DNA from: G963676655 sp963676655 | GTDB lineage: Bacteria > Verrucomicrobiota > Lentisphaeria > Victivallales > Victivallaceae | Length of the DNA: 64,000 bases | Direction: 5' to 3' | Assembly (NCBI GenBank): GCA_963676655.2 | Contig: CAXXKX010000003.1 | Span: forward strand, 5,518,001-5,582,000 | Part shown: in pieces, positions 35,206 through 43,411 of the stretch | Position numbering within the stretch: position 1 is the stretch's first letter | Layout: every line of letters starts with the position of its first letter | Made by a program: the position numbers and the translations under genes | Notes under the pieces: model-generated | Seen by the model: only the letters and a program-made list of their open reading frames with translations | Databases searched by the model: none | What the model was told of the DNA's origin: nothing

Positions 35206-35531
35206 TGAACACGGAGTGAACACGGGGTCAATGAACACGGGAATGAACACGGGGTCTGAACACGGGGTCAAACCTCTGAACACGAGTGAACACGGGGTCA
35301 AACCTACACTATTTTGAACACGGGGTCAAACCTATTTGAACACGGGGTCAAACCTTTGAACACGGGGTCAAACCTACACTATTTTGAACACGGGGTTTGA
35401 ACACGGGGTCAAACCTACACTATTTGAACACGGGGTCAAACCTACACTATTGACTTTCCTGTTTCGTTAATTTCCGTTTGAACACGGGGTCAAACCTACA
35501 CTATTGACTTTCCTGTTTCGTTAATTTCCGT
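35206..35531 (+). repeat. Array of 14 one-end-anchored, variably truncated repeats
   Basis: Every unit begins TGAACACG and then continues into GGGTCAAACCTACACTATT for a variable distance before the next unit starts. Unit starts: 35206, 35217, 35232, 35244, 35257, 35277, 35287, 35315, 35337, 35357, 35385, 35398, 35425, 35479. Early units are 10-20 bp, later ones 20-28 bp; unit 13 is 54 bp and unit 14 runs on into unique sequence. On the minus strand all copies share a 3' end (CCCCGTGTTCA) and are truncated at the 5' end. This is neither a simple tandem repeat nor a CRISPR. Confidence 0.93.
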
Positions 35532-35640
35532 GCATATATCCGAATCAAAAAACAGATTTAAGCTTTTTCCTTTTTCCGGAGTCATCTCAATCAAAATATA
35601 CTGCTTATTCCCTGGCAATGCAAATAGGTTGATGTGGAGT
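35496..35640 (-). pseudogene. Possible C-terminal gene fragment
   Basis: On the minus strand a frame reads LPGNKQYILIEMTPEKGKSL and ends TEINETGKSIV followed by a stop, just before the array of truncated repeats. Its apparent N-terminus runs into REP-like sequence at ~35640, so it could be the tail of a gene cut by repeats. I do not recognise it. The long array copies contain the DNA for this tail. Confidence 0.25.
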
Positions 35641-36110
35641 TTCTTATGTGCCGCCCTTGCAGGGCTTTTATTTATTTCTGAATATACCTGGGGGTTCATT
35701 CGCGTTGCTCAATCACCCCAGGCTGGATATATTCCGCGCTTTCAGCGCTAATTCGCCGGTTGCTCCTAAAACCCGGCTCCTACGATCACCCCGCAAGGGT
35801 GATGCTCCCACGTTTAAGACTGGATGCATGTCGCGGATGTACTTCCATCACAAAGTACACTTTAAGAAAAAAAAAAGCCATATCCCGTAAGGGGGGCGCT
35901 GATAAAATGATGTATTATCTTTTGGAAGCAAGTCAACTGGTAAAGCGGAAGGGGTGCAGGGGCACGATGGGTGCCCCGCCAAGCGGTAGCGCAGAAAAAA
36001 ACTCCGCTTTAAAGCCTGTAAATCAAGGTCAAGGATGAAATCCTTGCGCTGCCTGCGTAAGGCACGGAGGGAGTTTGAGGGGAAAAGCGCTCCTCAATTA
36101 ACATCATATC
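35641..36110. repeat. REP-like palindromic repeats
   Basis: Contains TGCCGCCCTTGCAGGGCTTT, a CTCAATCACCCCAGG segment, CGCGCTTTCAGCGCTAATTC and CCCCGCAAGGGTGATGCTCCC, all of which recur in varied form at 36935-37185. Beyond 35850 there are more short hairpins (GGGGCAC/GTGCCCC, AAGGAT/ATCCTT, GCCT/AGGC). No gene is supported in this stretch. Such sequences are typical of REP elements spread by RAYT-type transposases, but none is present in the window. Confidence 0.65.
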
Positions 36111-36124
36111 ATCAGCACATCCGG

Positions 36125-36910
36125 TTATAGAATCAGGTTGATGCCGGCGGCCAGATATTTAGCGACGGTTTTTTCTGATAGTTCATTGTCGGAGATGACC
36201 CCGGTGAAGTCGGCGGTGCGGCGGATCGGGAATACCGCTTTGGTTTCGAATTTCAGATGATCGGACAGCAGCCAGGAGTGGTCGGCGTGACCGGTCACCT
36301 GTTCGAGAAACTCTGCATGGTTTTCATGAAAAGTATAGGCGTCTGTGGTCGATATCGCCGCCGCTGAAATGAAAGCTTTACTGATGTGCAGCTGTTTTAC
36401 CGCGCTGACCGCAATGCGGCCAAGGAATGAATTCAACTTCGTATTATATACGCCGCCCAGGGCGATCAGGGTTAGCGACGGCGGCGGATCGGACAGTTCG
36501 CGGATTATCGCGCCGGAATTGGTCACTATTGTCAGGTTTGAATACATGGCGTGGTTATCCAGCAGCTTACGGATAAAATAGTATACCGTGGTCGAGGAAT
36601 CGGCAAAGATCACATCATCATCATTGACCAGGGTGATGGCTTTTGCCGCGATCTGCTCTTTGCCGAGACGGTTCTTCGCCAGGCGCAGCAAGTGACGGGA
36701 ATTTATCGATTCATCGAGCGTTAAATTGCCCTGCGGCAACTCAATGCCGCCGTGTACCTTAACTATTAAATTGCGCGATGACAGGTCGTTGAGATCGCGA
36801 TAGATTGTCGGGATCGAGGTGTCGAGAATGTTTTCAAGTTCCTCGACTTTGCAAAATCCGCGTTCATGCAGATGTTCAAGAATTTTCTTCGCTCTCTGGT
36901 TCCGGTTCAT
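36125..36910 (-). CDS. DeoR-family transcriptional regulator
   Basis: A 261-residue regulator. Residues ~5-60 are the DeoR winged helix (RAKKILEHLHERGFCKVEELENILDTSIPTIYRDLNDL, then VHGG). Residues ~75-250 are the DeoRC sugar-phosphate-binding domain (KEQIAAKAITLVNDDDVIFADSSTTVYYF). It is divergent from the sugar operon that starts at 37384. The intergenic region carries repeated TGATAAAA words (37215-37284) that are its probable operators. The inducer is probably a phosphorylated sugar made by the operon. Confidence 0.9.
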   Translation of the reverse strand: MNRNQRAKKILEHLHERGFCKVEELENILDTSIPTIYRDLNDLSSRNLIVKVHGGIELPQGNLTLDESINSRHLLRLAKNRLGKEQIAAKAITLVNDDDVIFADSSTTVYYFIRKLLDNHAMYSNLTIVTNSGAIIRELSDPPPSLTLIALGGVYNTKLNSFLGRIAVSAVKQLHISKAFISAAAISTTDAYTFHENHAEFLEQVTGHADHSWLLSDHLKFETKAVFPIRRTADFTGVISDNELSEKTVAKYLAAGINLIL

Positions 36911-36934
36911 ATTATTACTCCGACTGACTTGCTC

Positions 36935-37185
36935 TATATGTCGCCCATTCAGGGCTTTTAATGTTTTTTAAACTGTTCCCGGGGTTCAATCGCTATGCTC
37001 AATCACCCCGGGCTGTTGTTATGTGCCGCGCCTTCAGCGCTATGCTCAATCCCCGCAAGGGTATGTATCCCCGTTAAACGGCTGCTGTTATGTGCCGCGC
37101 TTTCAGCGCTATGCTCAATCCCTGCAAGGGTATGTATCCCCGTTAAACGGCTGCTGTTATGTGCCGCGCTTTTAGCGCGATGCAA
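36935..37185. repeat. REP-like element with 69-bp tandem units
   Basis: ATGTGCCGCG starts at 37021, 37090 and 37159, exactly 69 bp apart, with units containing CGCTTTCAGCGCTATGCTCA and GTATGTATCCCCGTTAAACG. A more diverged unit lies upstream (GTCGCCCATTCAGGGCTTTT, CCCGGGGTTCAATCGCTATG). 69 is a multiple of three, which explains a spurious open frame of repeated LLLCAA-type sequence. Confidence 0.85.
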
Positions 37186-37214
37186 TATGATTATATGTGT
37201 GACTAATACCTCTA

Positions 37215-37284
37215 TTTGATAAAAACGGTATTGATATGATAAAAAATCATATTTTATCATAAATTATCACTGGTTTGATAAAAA
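37215..37284 (+). promoter_or_regulatory. DeoR operator cluster
   Basis: TTTGATAAAAA occurs at 37215-37225 and 37274-37284. Between them is a perfect inverted repeat, TGATAAAA (37237-37244) and TTTTATCA (37252-37259), with a 7-base spacer. The cluster is in the divergent gap between the DeoR gene and the sugar operon. The rest of the gap, 37285-37383, is AT-rich and probably holds the promoters. Confidence 0.7.
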
Positions 37285-37383
37285 TCAATAATATATTGCG
37301 TTGTTTATCGGTTTTTTATTGTGAAATACATCACGGGAAATTATATTCAACAGCAAAACAAACAAAAATATCAGGAATAAGGC

Positions 37384-38295
37384 ATGAAAAATCAGGGATA
37401 TATCGTTGGACTGGGATTTTGCGGACACGACTATTTGTGTATCGTCCCGCGGATTCCGGTCGATGACAAAGTCCAGGCGGTAAAAACGCTGGAGCAGGGG
37501 GGCGGTCCGGCCGCCACCGGAGTATGTGCGGCGGCCCGGTTGGGAGCCAAAGTATCGTTTATCGGCGCGGTCGGGGACGATCAGCGCGGTCAGCTGATCC
37601 TGCAGGGACTGGCCCGGGAGGGCATTGATACTTCCGGGATGAAAATCCGTCTGGCGGCGGAATCCCCGGTTGCTTACTGCTGGATCGAGGAAAGCACCGG
37701 TAAACGCAGTATCGCCTGGAGTCATGGTTCCGTCAAGCCGCTGTTGCCGGAGGAGGTGCATTTGATGTCGGTGCGTGAAGCCGGACTGCTGCATCTGGAC
37801 GGACATCAAACCCAAGCCGCGATCCATGCCGCCAAAGTTGCCCGCGAGTCAGGTACGACGGTTTTGCTTGATGCCGGAACGTTGACTGACGGGATCGATG
37901 AGATAATTGAACTGACCGATATTATTATCGCTTCGGAGAAATTTGCCGAACGCTATACCGGGACCGGTAAACCGGAGGAGAGTTTGAAAAAACTTTTCGC
38001 GAAGAGTGCGAAATTTACCGCGGTTACCCAGGGAAACTGGGGTTGCATCGGGTATGACGGAAAGAATTTTTATCATCAGCCGATATTTGATGTCGGGGTG
38101 GTGGATACGACCGGGGCAGGGGATGTTTTCCACGGGGCGTTCGGCTACAAATATATCAATGGCGGTACCTGGCAGGAGTGTTTGCGCTTCGCCACCGCGG
38201 TATCTTCATTGAAATGTACAAAATTTGGCGGTCGGACCGGGATCCCGAACCTGACCGAAACAGAACAATTTTTATTGGAGCAAGGAATTAAATGA
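37384..38295 (+). CDS. PfkB-family sugar kinase
   Basis: A 303-residue ribokinase-fold kinase. The N-terminal motif EQGGGPAATGVCAAARLGAKVSFIG is at ~38-61 and the C-terminal motif DTTGAGDVFHGAF at 241-253, with D247 as catalytic base. The end (LRFATAVSSLKCTKFGGRTGIP) recalls the YihV/ketose-kinase branch more than IolC. It likely phosphorylates the ketose made by the isomerase next door. Ribosome site AGGAATAAGGC. Its stop overlaps the next start (ATGA). A second kinase of the FGGY family is in the same operon, so the two may act on different intermediates. Confidence 0.87.
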   Translation: MKNQGYIVGLGFCGHDYLCIVPRIPVDDKVQAVKTLEQGGGPAATGVCAAARLGAKVSFIGAVGDDQRGQLILQGLAREGIDTSGMKIRLAAESPVAYCWIEESTGKRSIAWSHGSVKPLLPEEVHLMSVREAGLLHLDGHQTQAAIHAAKVARESGTTVLLDAGTLTDGIDEIIELTDIIIASEKFAERYTGTGKPEESLKKLFAKSAKFTAVTQGNWGCIGYDGKNFYHQPIFDVGVVDTTGAGDVFHGAFGYKYINGGTWQECLRFATAVSSLKCTKFGGRTGIPNLTETEQFLLEQGIK

Positions 38296-39638
38296 GAAAA
38301 TTAAAGGTTGGTTATCTTTCATTAGTCAAAGGCAGTTGGATCAATGACCGGCTCGAGTCTCAGCGTCTGGACGCGTTGGAGGCATTGAAGGTTCTGGACG
38401 TTGAACTGGTTGATTGCGGCCTGCTGATTCAGAGCGAAACCGAAGCTGAAGCGGTTTGCAATATGTTCGACGAAAAACGGGTTGACGTGATCCTGGCGCA
38501 TTTTGTTACGTTCTCGCTTGGGACCATCGTTCCGGGGATGGCGGTTAAACTGCGTAAACCGGTGATTTTCTGGAGCGAACCGGAACCGCCGATGACCGGT
38601 GGCAGAATTGCCGCCAATAGTTTCTGCGCGACAAATATGAACGCTCACGCGTTGTGGAAGATGAACCTGAAATATTCGCTGGTTTACGGCCATGCCGATA
38701 CCGCGGTCGCTCAGATCGCGCGGCAGCTTAAGGTAATCGAAGCGATTGAAATGCTCAAGTCGGTCCGTATCGGTTCGCTTGGCGGACGCGTTCCCGGTTT
38801 TTATACCTCCGATTTCAATGAATTGGCACTGCGAGAGAAATTCGGCGTCGAAGCCGAAAATATCACTCTGCTGGAAATCGTCAAACTGGCTGAAGCTATT
38901 TCCGGGGAGGCATTGGATAAAGCCGTTTGTGAGGTTAAAGGCGACTGTGAATTATGCGTGACCGACGAAGAACTGAAAAAGGGTGGAGCGTTATTTGCGG
39001 CGTTCAAGCAGCTATCGGAAAAATACCGTCTGGACGCCTGGACCGCGCGCTGCTGGCCCGAGTTCAGCGACCTCTATGATATCGGGGTATGCCATATTCT
39101 GGGTTGTATGACCAATGCCGGGATTCCGACGGCCTGTGAAGGCGATATGTACGGCGCGGTCGCCATGCTGCTGGTCAAGGCCTTGAGCGGCTCAGACGCC
39201 TTCTTCTGCGATTTGATATCATTTGATCACGAAGGCGATACCGGACTTTTCTGGCATTGCGGCGCGGCTCCGGTTTCACTGTGTAAAACCGGCTGCAAAC
39301 TGGCGCTTTTGAAGCACTCGATCATTGACGGCGGAGACAAAAAAGGTATCGCGGCGGAATTCCCGCTCAAACCCGGCCCGGTGACTGTGGTAAGAATCGG
39401 AGAAACCAAAGATGGGCGGGGGTTCCGGCTCTTGTCGATCAGCGGCGAAGGTTTAGACACCGAGCAGATGCTGCACGGCACCCCGTTGAACGTACGCTTT
39501 AATCAGCCGGCGGCTGAACTCGTGGAAAAACTGGTCGACAGCGGCTTTGAACATCACTATGTGCTGTGTCACGGCGACATTGCCAAAGAACTGCGGCTGT
39601 TTGCAAAATTACTTGACCTGGAACTAATCGAACTATAA
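38292..39638 (+). CDS. L-fucose/L-arabinose isomerase-family protein
   Basis: A 448-residue protein of the fucose/arabinose isomerase fold. The N-terminal domain is Rossmann-like (KVGYLSLVKGSW, VDVILAHFVTFS), and the C-terminal half has TARCWPEF, PTACEGDMYGAVAMLL and DLISFDHEGDTGLFWHCG, where Glu, Asp and His would bind the divalent metal. Family members convert aldoses to ketoses, e.g. L-fucose, L-arabinose or D-arabinose; sulfoquinovose isomerases are also reported in this superfamily. The substrate is not determined. It overlaps the PfkB kinase gene and precedes the IolB-like gene by 16 bases. Confidence 0.75.
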   Translation: MRKLKVGYLSLVKGSWINDRLESQRLDALEALKVLDVELVDCGLLIQSETEAEAVCNMFDEKRVDVILAHFVTFSLGTIVPGMAVKLRKPVIFWSEPEPPMTGGRIAANSFCATNMNAHALWKMNLKYSLVYGHADTAVAQIARQLKVIEAIEMLKSVRIGSLGGRVPGFYTSDFNELALREKFGVEAENITLLEIVKLAEAISGEALDKAVCEVKGDCELCVTDEELKKGGALFAAFKQLSEKYRLDAWTARCWPEFSDLYDIGVCHILGCMTNAGIPTACEGDMYGAVAMLLVKALSGSDAFFCDLISFDHEGDTGLFWHCGAAPVSLCKTGCKLALLKHSIIDGGDKKGIAAEFPLKPGPVTVVRIGETKDGRGFRLLSISGEGLDTEQMLHGTPLNVRFNQPAAELVEKLVDSGFEHHYVLCHGDIAKELRLFAKLLDLELIEL

Positions 39639-39654
39639 AAATCAGGAGAAAGAC

Positions 39655-40449
39655 ATGGAATATCTTAAGCATTACGAACCAACCAAAGGTTTTACTAAAA
39701 TTTCATCTATCGGAGACGGCGATTTAAAGTTAACCGAATTTGGATTGATAAAACTGGATAAAGGTGAAACTTGCGGGTTTAACAGCGGCGAAATGGAAAA
39801 CGCCTTGATCATTCTCAGCGGCAAATGCTCCGTTGCCGGCGACGGCTTTGATTTCCCGGCTTTGGGCGAACGTGAAGATGTTTTTTCCGGCAAACCTTAC
39901 ACCGTTTTTATTCCAGCCGGAAAAGAATACACGGTAACTGCCGATTCTGACGTTGAGGTTGCCTGGACCGCTTCTCCGAAAGGAAATGTTGATTGTGATG
40001 CTTATGTTATTTCTCCGGCAGAGGTCAAAGAGGTGCACATCGGCAAGGAAAACTTCCAGCGTGACGCTTATTTGATGTTGACCGACGAATACCCGTCAAG
40101 CCATCTGTTCATTGGCGAAGCGTTTGTTCCGTCCGGCAATCACGCCAGTTTTCCGCCGCACCGGCATGACGCCGACAACCTGCCGCTGGAAGTCGATATG
40201 GAGGAGGTATATTTTTTCCGTTTCGCGCCGGACAAAGGTTACGGCATCCAGAAAATTTATACCGACGACCGGTCTATTGATTTCACCTGCACGGTTAAAG
40301 AGAATGACACCACGTTGATTCCTGAAGGTTACCATCCGGTGATCAACGCCCCCGGCAGCGTCATGTACTATCTCTGGATCATGGCCGGGCCTAACAACCG
40401 TAAATTCCTGTCCGTTCTCGATGAAGATTTCAAACACGTACTGGATTAA
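39655..40449 (+). CDS. iolB: 5-deoxy-glucuronate isomerase-like protein (IolB family)
   Basis: A 264-residue bicupin protein. The family core is clear: SFPPHRHDADNLP, MEEVYFFRFAPDKGYGIQKIYTDDRSID and PEGYHPVINAPGSVMYYLWIMAGP; the His and Glu residues are metal ligands. In inositol catabolism IolB turns 5-deoxy-glucuronate into 5-dehydro-2-deoxygluconate. None of the other inositol-specific enzymes (IolG, IolE, IolD) are in the window, so the enzyme may act on another uronate-like sugar here. Ribosome site AGGAGAAAGAC. Confidence 0.8.
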   Translation: MEYLKHYEPTKGFTKISSIGDGDLKLTEFGLIKLDKGETCGFNSGEMENALIILSGKCSVAGDGFDFPALGEREDVFSGKPYTVFIPAGKEYTVTADSDVEVAWTASPKGNVDCDAYVISPAEVKEVHIGKENFQRDAYLMLTDEYPSSHLFIGEAFVPSGNHASFPPHRHDADNLPLEVDMEEVYFFRFAPDKGYGIQKIYTDDRSIDFTCTVKENDTTLIPEGYHPVINAPGSVMYYLWIMAGPNNRKFLSVLDEDFKHVLD

Positions 40450-40452
40450 TCT

Positions 40453-41946
40453 ATGAACAAGGAACTGTTAATCGGCGTTGATTTCGGGACCGGCGGCTGC
40501 AAAGTCACCGTGATCGACACGTCGGGCGACGTGGTCGCCAGCGCGTCCGGCGAATACCCGACCAGTCACCCGAAACCGGGCTGGGGCGAACAGAACCCAG
40601 CCGACTGGTACGCGGCGATGTGCCGGGTATTAAAGGAGATGGATATTCCTTCACTCGGTTCGCCTCTGGCGGTTTCCTTTGACAGTTACACCCACGGCGC
40701 GGTATTGCTGGACGAGGCGATGCGGGTAATCCGTCCGACCATTATCTGGACCGATCAGCGCAGTGTTGCCCAGAGCCGTTATCTGAACGAGAACCACTTT
40801 GACTTGATTTTCAATACCGGTTATCAGGCTCCGACTCCGACCTGGACGCTGCCGCAGTTGTTGTGGCTGAAAAACAATGAACCGGATAACTTTGCCCGAA
40901 TCAAACACATTTCCTTCGTCAAGGATTATGTCCGATATCTGCTGACCGGCGTTTCGCAGTGTGATTATATTGAGGCCCAAGGCTCATTGTTGTGGGATAT
41001 GAAAAATAAATGCTGGTCGGCTGAGCTGTGCGAATTGGCTGGAATCGACGTCCGCTTGCTGCCGGAAATATGTCATCCGTCCGATTCGGCCGGGAGCCTG
41101 ACCGCGCAAGGCGCGGCGGATACCGGGCTGCCGGAAGGATTGAAAGTGATCAACGGCACCAGCGACAGCGCGATCGAGGATTATGCCGCCGGAGCGGTCA
41201 AACCCGGCCAGTGCATCCTGAAACTGGCAACTGCCGGTAATGTCAATGTCATGACTGCTGAATCCCATCCGCATCCCGCTACTTTGACCTATTCCCATGT
41301 TGTGCCGGGCATGTGGTACACGGTTACCGCAACCAATGCGGCGGCGGTATGTCAGCGCTGGTTCCGGGAACTGATGTGCGGCGCTGAAAAGGTGGAAGCG
41401 GAAAAGCTCGGCATCAATGTATATGATTATCTCGACCGATTGGCCTCTGAGGTTCCGGTAGGATCAAACGGCGTCTTTTTCCATCCCTATCTGATGGGGG
41501 AACGTTCTCCTTACTGGGATCCGAATCTGCGCGGCAGTTTTACCGGCATGAGCATGGGGACAACCAAGGGCGAACTGAGCCGGGCCTTGCTGGAGGGCGT
41601 CGCGTTTTCATTGCGCGACTGCTATCGCACCATTGAGGAAATGGGACTTGAAACCTATGAGTTTATCCTGATCGGCGGCGGCGCGAAAAGTCCGTTATGG
41701 GCCCAGATCGTCTGTGACGTGTTCGACGCTCCGGTCCTGGTGCCGGGCTCCTGCGACGCCTCATTCGGAGCGGCCCTGCTGGCCGGGGTAGGGATCGGGA
41801 TTTGGCCGGATGAAGTAACCGCGGTCAAACAGTGTCTGCGGCTGGACCGTAAGCTTTCTCCTCAGCCGGAAGCTGTGGCAACCTATCAGAAACTATTTGC
41901 TGAATATCGTAAAATACACGACGTTCTAGCTGAAATTTATAAGTGA
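40453..41946 (+). CDS. FGGY-family carbohydrate kinase (xylulokinase-like)
   Basis: A 497-residue kinase with the FGGY N-domain (LIGVDFGTGGCKVTVIDTSG, SFDSYTHGAVLLDE, IWTDQRS) and the C-domain signature (YLMGERSPYWDPNLRGSFTGM, LIGGGAKSPLWAQIVCDVF). The second phosphate-binding GGGAK loop is intact. Closest in style to XylB. It starts three bases after the IolB stop, so the two are translationally linked. With the isomerase and aldolase it suggests aldose to ketose to ketose phosphate to two triose-type products. Confidence 0.88.
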   Translation: MNKELLIGVDFGTGGCKVTVIDTSGDVVASASGEYPTSHPKPGWGEQNPADWYAAMCRVLKEMDIPSLGSPLAVSFDSYTHGAVLLDEAMRVIRPTIIWTDQRSVAQSRYLNENHFDLIFNTGYQAPTPTWTLPQLLWLKNNEPDNFARIKHISFVKDYVRYLLTGVSQCDYIEAQGSLLWDMKNKCWSAELCELAGIDVRLLPEICHPSDSAGSLTAQGAADTGLPEGLKVINGTSDSAIEDYAAGAVKPGQCILKLATAGNVNVMTAESHPHPATLTYSHVVPGMWYTVTATNAAAVCQRWFRELMCGAEKVEAEKLGINVYDYLDRLASEVPVGSNGVFFHPYLMGERSPYWDPNLRGSFTGMSMGTTKGELSRALLEGVAFSLRDCYRTIEEMGLETYEFILIGGGAKSPLWAQIVCDVFDAPVLVPGSCDASFGAALLAGVGIGIWPDEVTAVKQCLRLDRKLSPQPEAVATYQKLFAEYRKIHDVLAEIYK

Positions 41947-41970
41947 AACAATAAAAAGGATTATAGACAA

Positions 41971-43308
41971 ATGTCTAAAATAGCGTTAATCGGTTCCGGC
42001 GGAGTAATCTTTGCCATGAACTTTATCAAGGATATCCTGACCAGTGAAGATCTTCGCGACAATGAAATCTCACTGATGGATATTGATCCGGAACGGTTGA
42101 ATAACTCCGTGATCGTGACCAAAATGACTGCGGAAAAACTTGGCGTAAGACCGAATTATTCGGCGACCACTGATTTGCATGAAGCGGTCAGAGGGGCGGA
42201 TTATGTCATTACTCTTTTCAGGTCCGGAACCCTGGAACATCAGCGGCTGGAGCAGGATATTCCGCGTAAATACGGCGTGGACCAGGTGGTCGGCGACTCT
42301 GCCGGACCGGGCGGGGTATTTCGCGGGCTGCGTACTTTGAAAGCACTGTTTGAAGTGGTGGACGCAATGGAACAGGAATGTCCGGGCGCGTATCTGCTCA
42401 ATTACGTCAATCCGATGTCCCTGAACACTATTGCGTTGAACCACCGGGCGAAAACGGTCAAGGTTATCGGCTTGTGTCACAGTATTCCGCATACCGCGTC
42501 CCGGCTGGCTGATTTCATTGGTGTGGATAAAAAAGATGTGACATATTGGGTGGCTGGAATTAATCATCAGGCATTTTTCCTGAAGTTCCAAGTCAACGGA
42601 AAAGACGCTGCTGCGCGGCTGACCTCAGCAATGAACGATCCGGAAATCTATAAAAAAGATCGCGTTCGTTTTGAACTGCTTCGTTACTTCGGTTATTTTC
42701 CGACCGAATCCAGTGGTCACGGCAGCGAATATATGCCGTATATCCGTAAACGTCAGGACTTGATCGACAAGTTTTGTTGTCTGCCGGAAAATGCGGAGAA
42801 GGATTACGACATGAGTGCCGGGACTTCCGGCGCGTCTTTAAAAGTGTGCGAAGAGTTGCAGCGGAAGAACGAGGCGAAAATCAGGGCGCTGGTTGACGGC
42901 TCGGAGGAAATCGACTTAAAACCGAGCGATGAATACGCCGTTCAAATCATCAAGGCGATAGAGACCAATATACCGATGTCGGCCAATTTGAATGTGATGA
43001 ACCGGGGCTTGATTCCGACCCTGCCGCCGGAATGCTGCGTCGAAGTTCCATGCATGGTTGATGGCGCCGGGATCAATCCGTGTCGCATTACTGACTATCC
43101 TGAACAGTTGGCCGGACTCAATCGGGGCTTGATCAACATGCACATCATGGGCGCTGCGGGCGCATTGGAAGGCGACCGCAAAAAAGTATTTCAGGCCATT
43201 GCGCTTGATCCGTTAACCGCGGCGGTCTGCTCACTTGATGAAATCCAGGCAATGACTGACGAAATGTTCGATGTATTTAAAACAGAAATAGATCCGCGTT
43301 TTTTCTAA
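41971..43308 (+). CDS. GH4 family NAD/Mn-dependent glycosidase
   Basis: A 445-residue GH4 enzyme. NAD-binding loop IGSGGVIFA is at residues 7-15; metal ligands are C169 in IGLCHS and H199 in GINHQAFF; NPMSLNT at 148-154 resembles the alpha-galactosidase/alpha-galacturonidase branch. GH4 enzymes cleave glycosides in the cytoplasm by a redox-assisted mechanism. The branch preference suggests an alpha-galactoside or alpha-galacturonide; the presence of an IolB-like protein makes a uronide attractive. Ribosome site AAAAAGGATTATAG. Confidence 0.87.
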   Translation: MSKIALIGSGGVIFAMNFIKDILTSEDLRDNEISLMDIDPERLNNSVIVTKMTAEKLGVRPNYSATTDLHEAVRGADYVITLFRSGTLEHQRLEQDIPRKYGVDQVVGDSAGPGGVFRGLRTLKALFEVVDAMEQECPGAYLLNYVNPMSLNTIALNHRAKTVKVIGLCHSIPHTASRLADFIGVDKKDVTYWVAGINHQAFFLKFQVNGKDAAARLTSAMNDPEIYKKDRVRFELLRYFGYFPTESSGHGSEYMPYIRKRQDLIDKFCCLPENAEKDYDMSAGTSGASLKVCEELQRKNEAKIRALVDGSEEIDLKPSDEYAVQIIKAIETNIPMSANLNVMNRGLIPTLPPECCVEVPCMVDGAGINPCRITDYPEQLAGLNRGLINMHIMGAAGALEGDRKKVFQAIALDPLTAAVCSLDEIQAMTDEMFDVFKTEIDPRFF

Positions 43309-43411
43309 TTGTCCGTACGAAGAATGGCGATGTGCCGAGGCAGCGGGCGAGAAGAGAAATCGATATAATTAAATTATTAGACGTTACCGCTAAAAAGGAG
43401 ATATAATCAAG

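Noticed and set aside
34420..35531. CRISPR array
   Set aside because: The 121-bp units have no unique spacers, the short units vary in length from one fixed end, and no cas genes are nearby.
36995..37219. 74-residue frame with repeated LLLCAA-type units
   Set aside because: It is a by-product of the 69-bp REP-like tandem, which happens to be divisible by three.
37384..39638. Sulfoquinovose breakdown pathway
   Set aside because: The PfkB kinase and isomerase families would allow it, but no sulfoquinovosidase, SLA reductase or sulfonate exporter is seen; kept only as an alternative.
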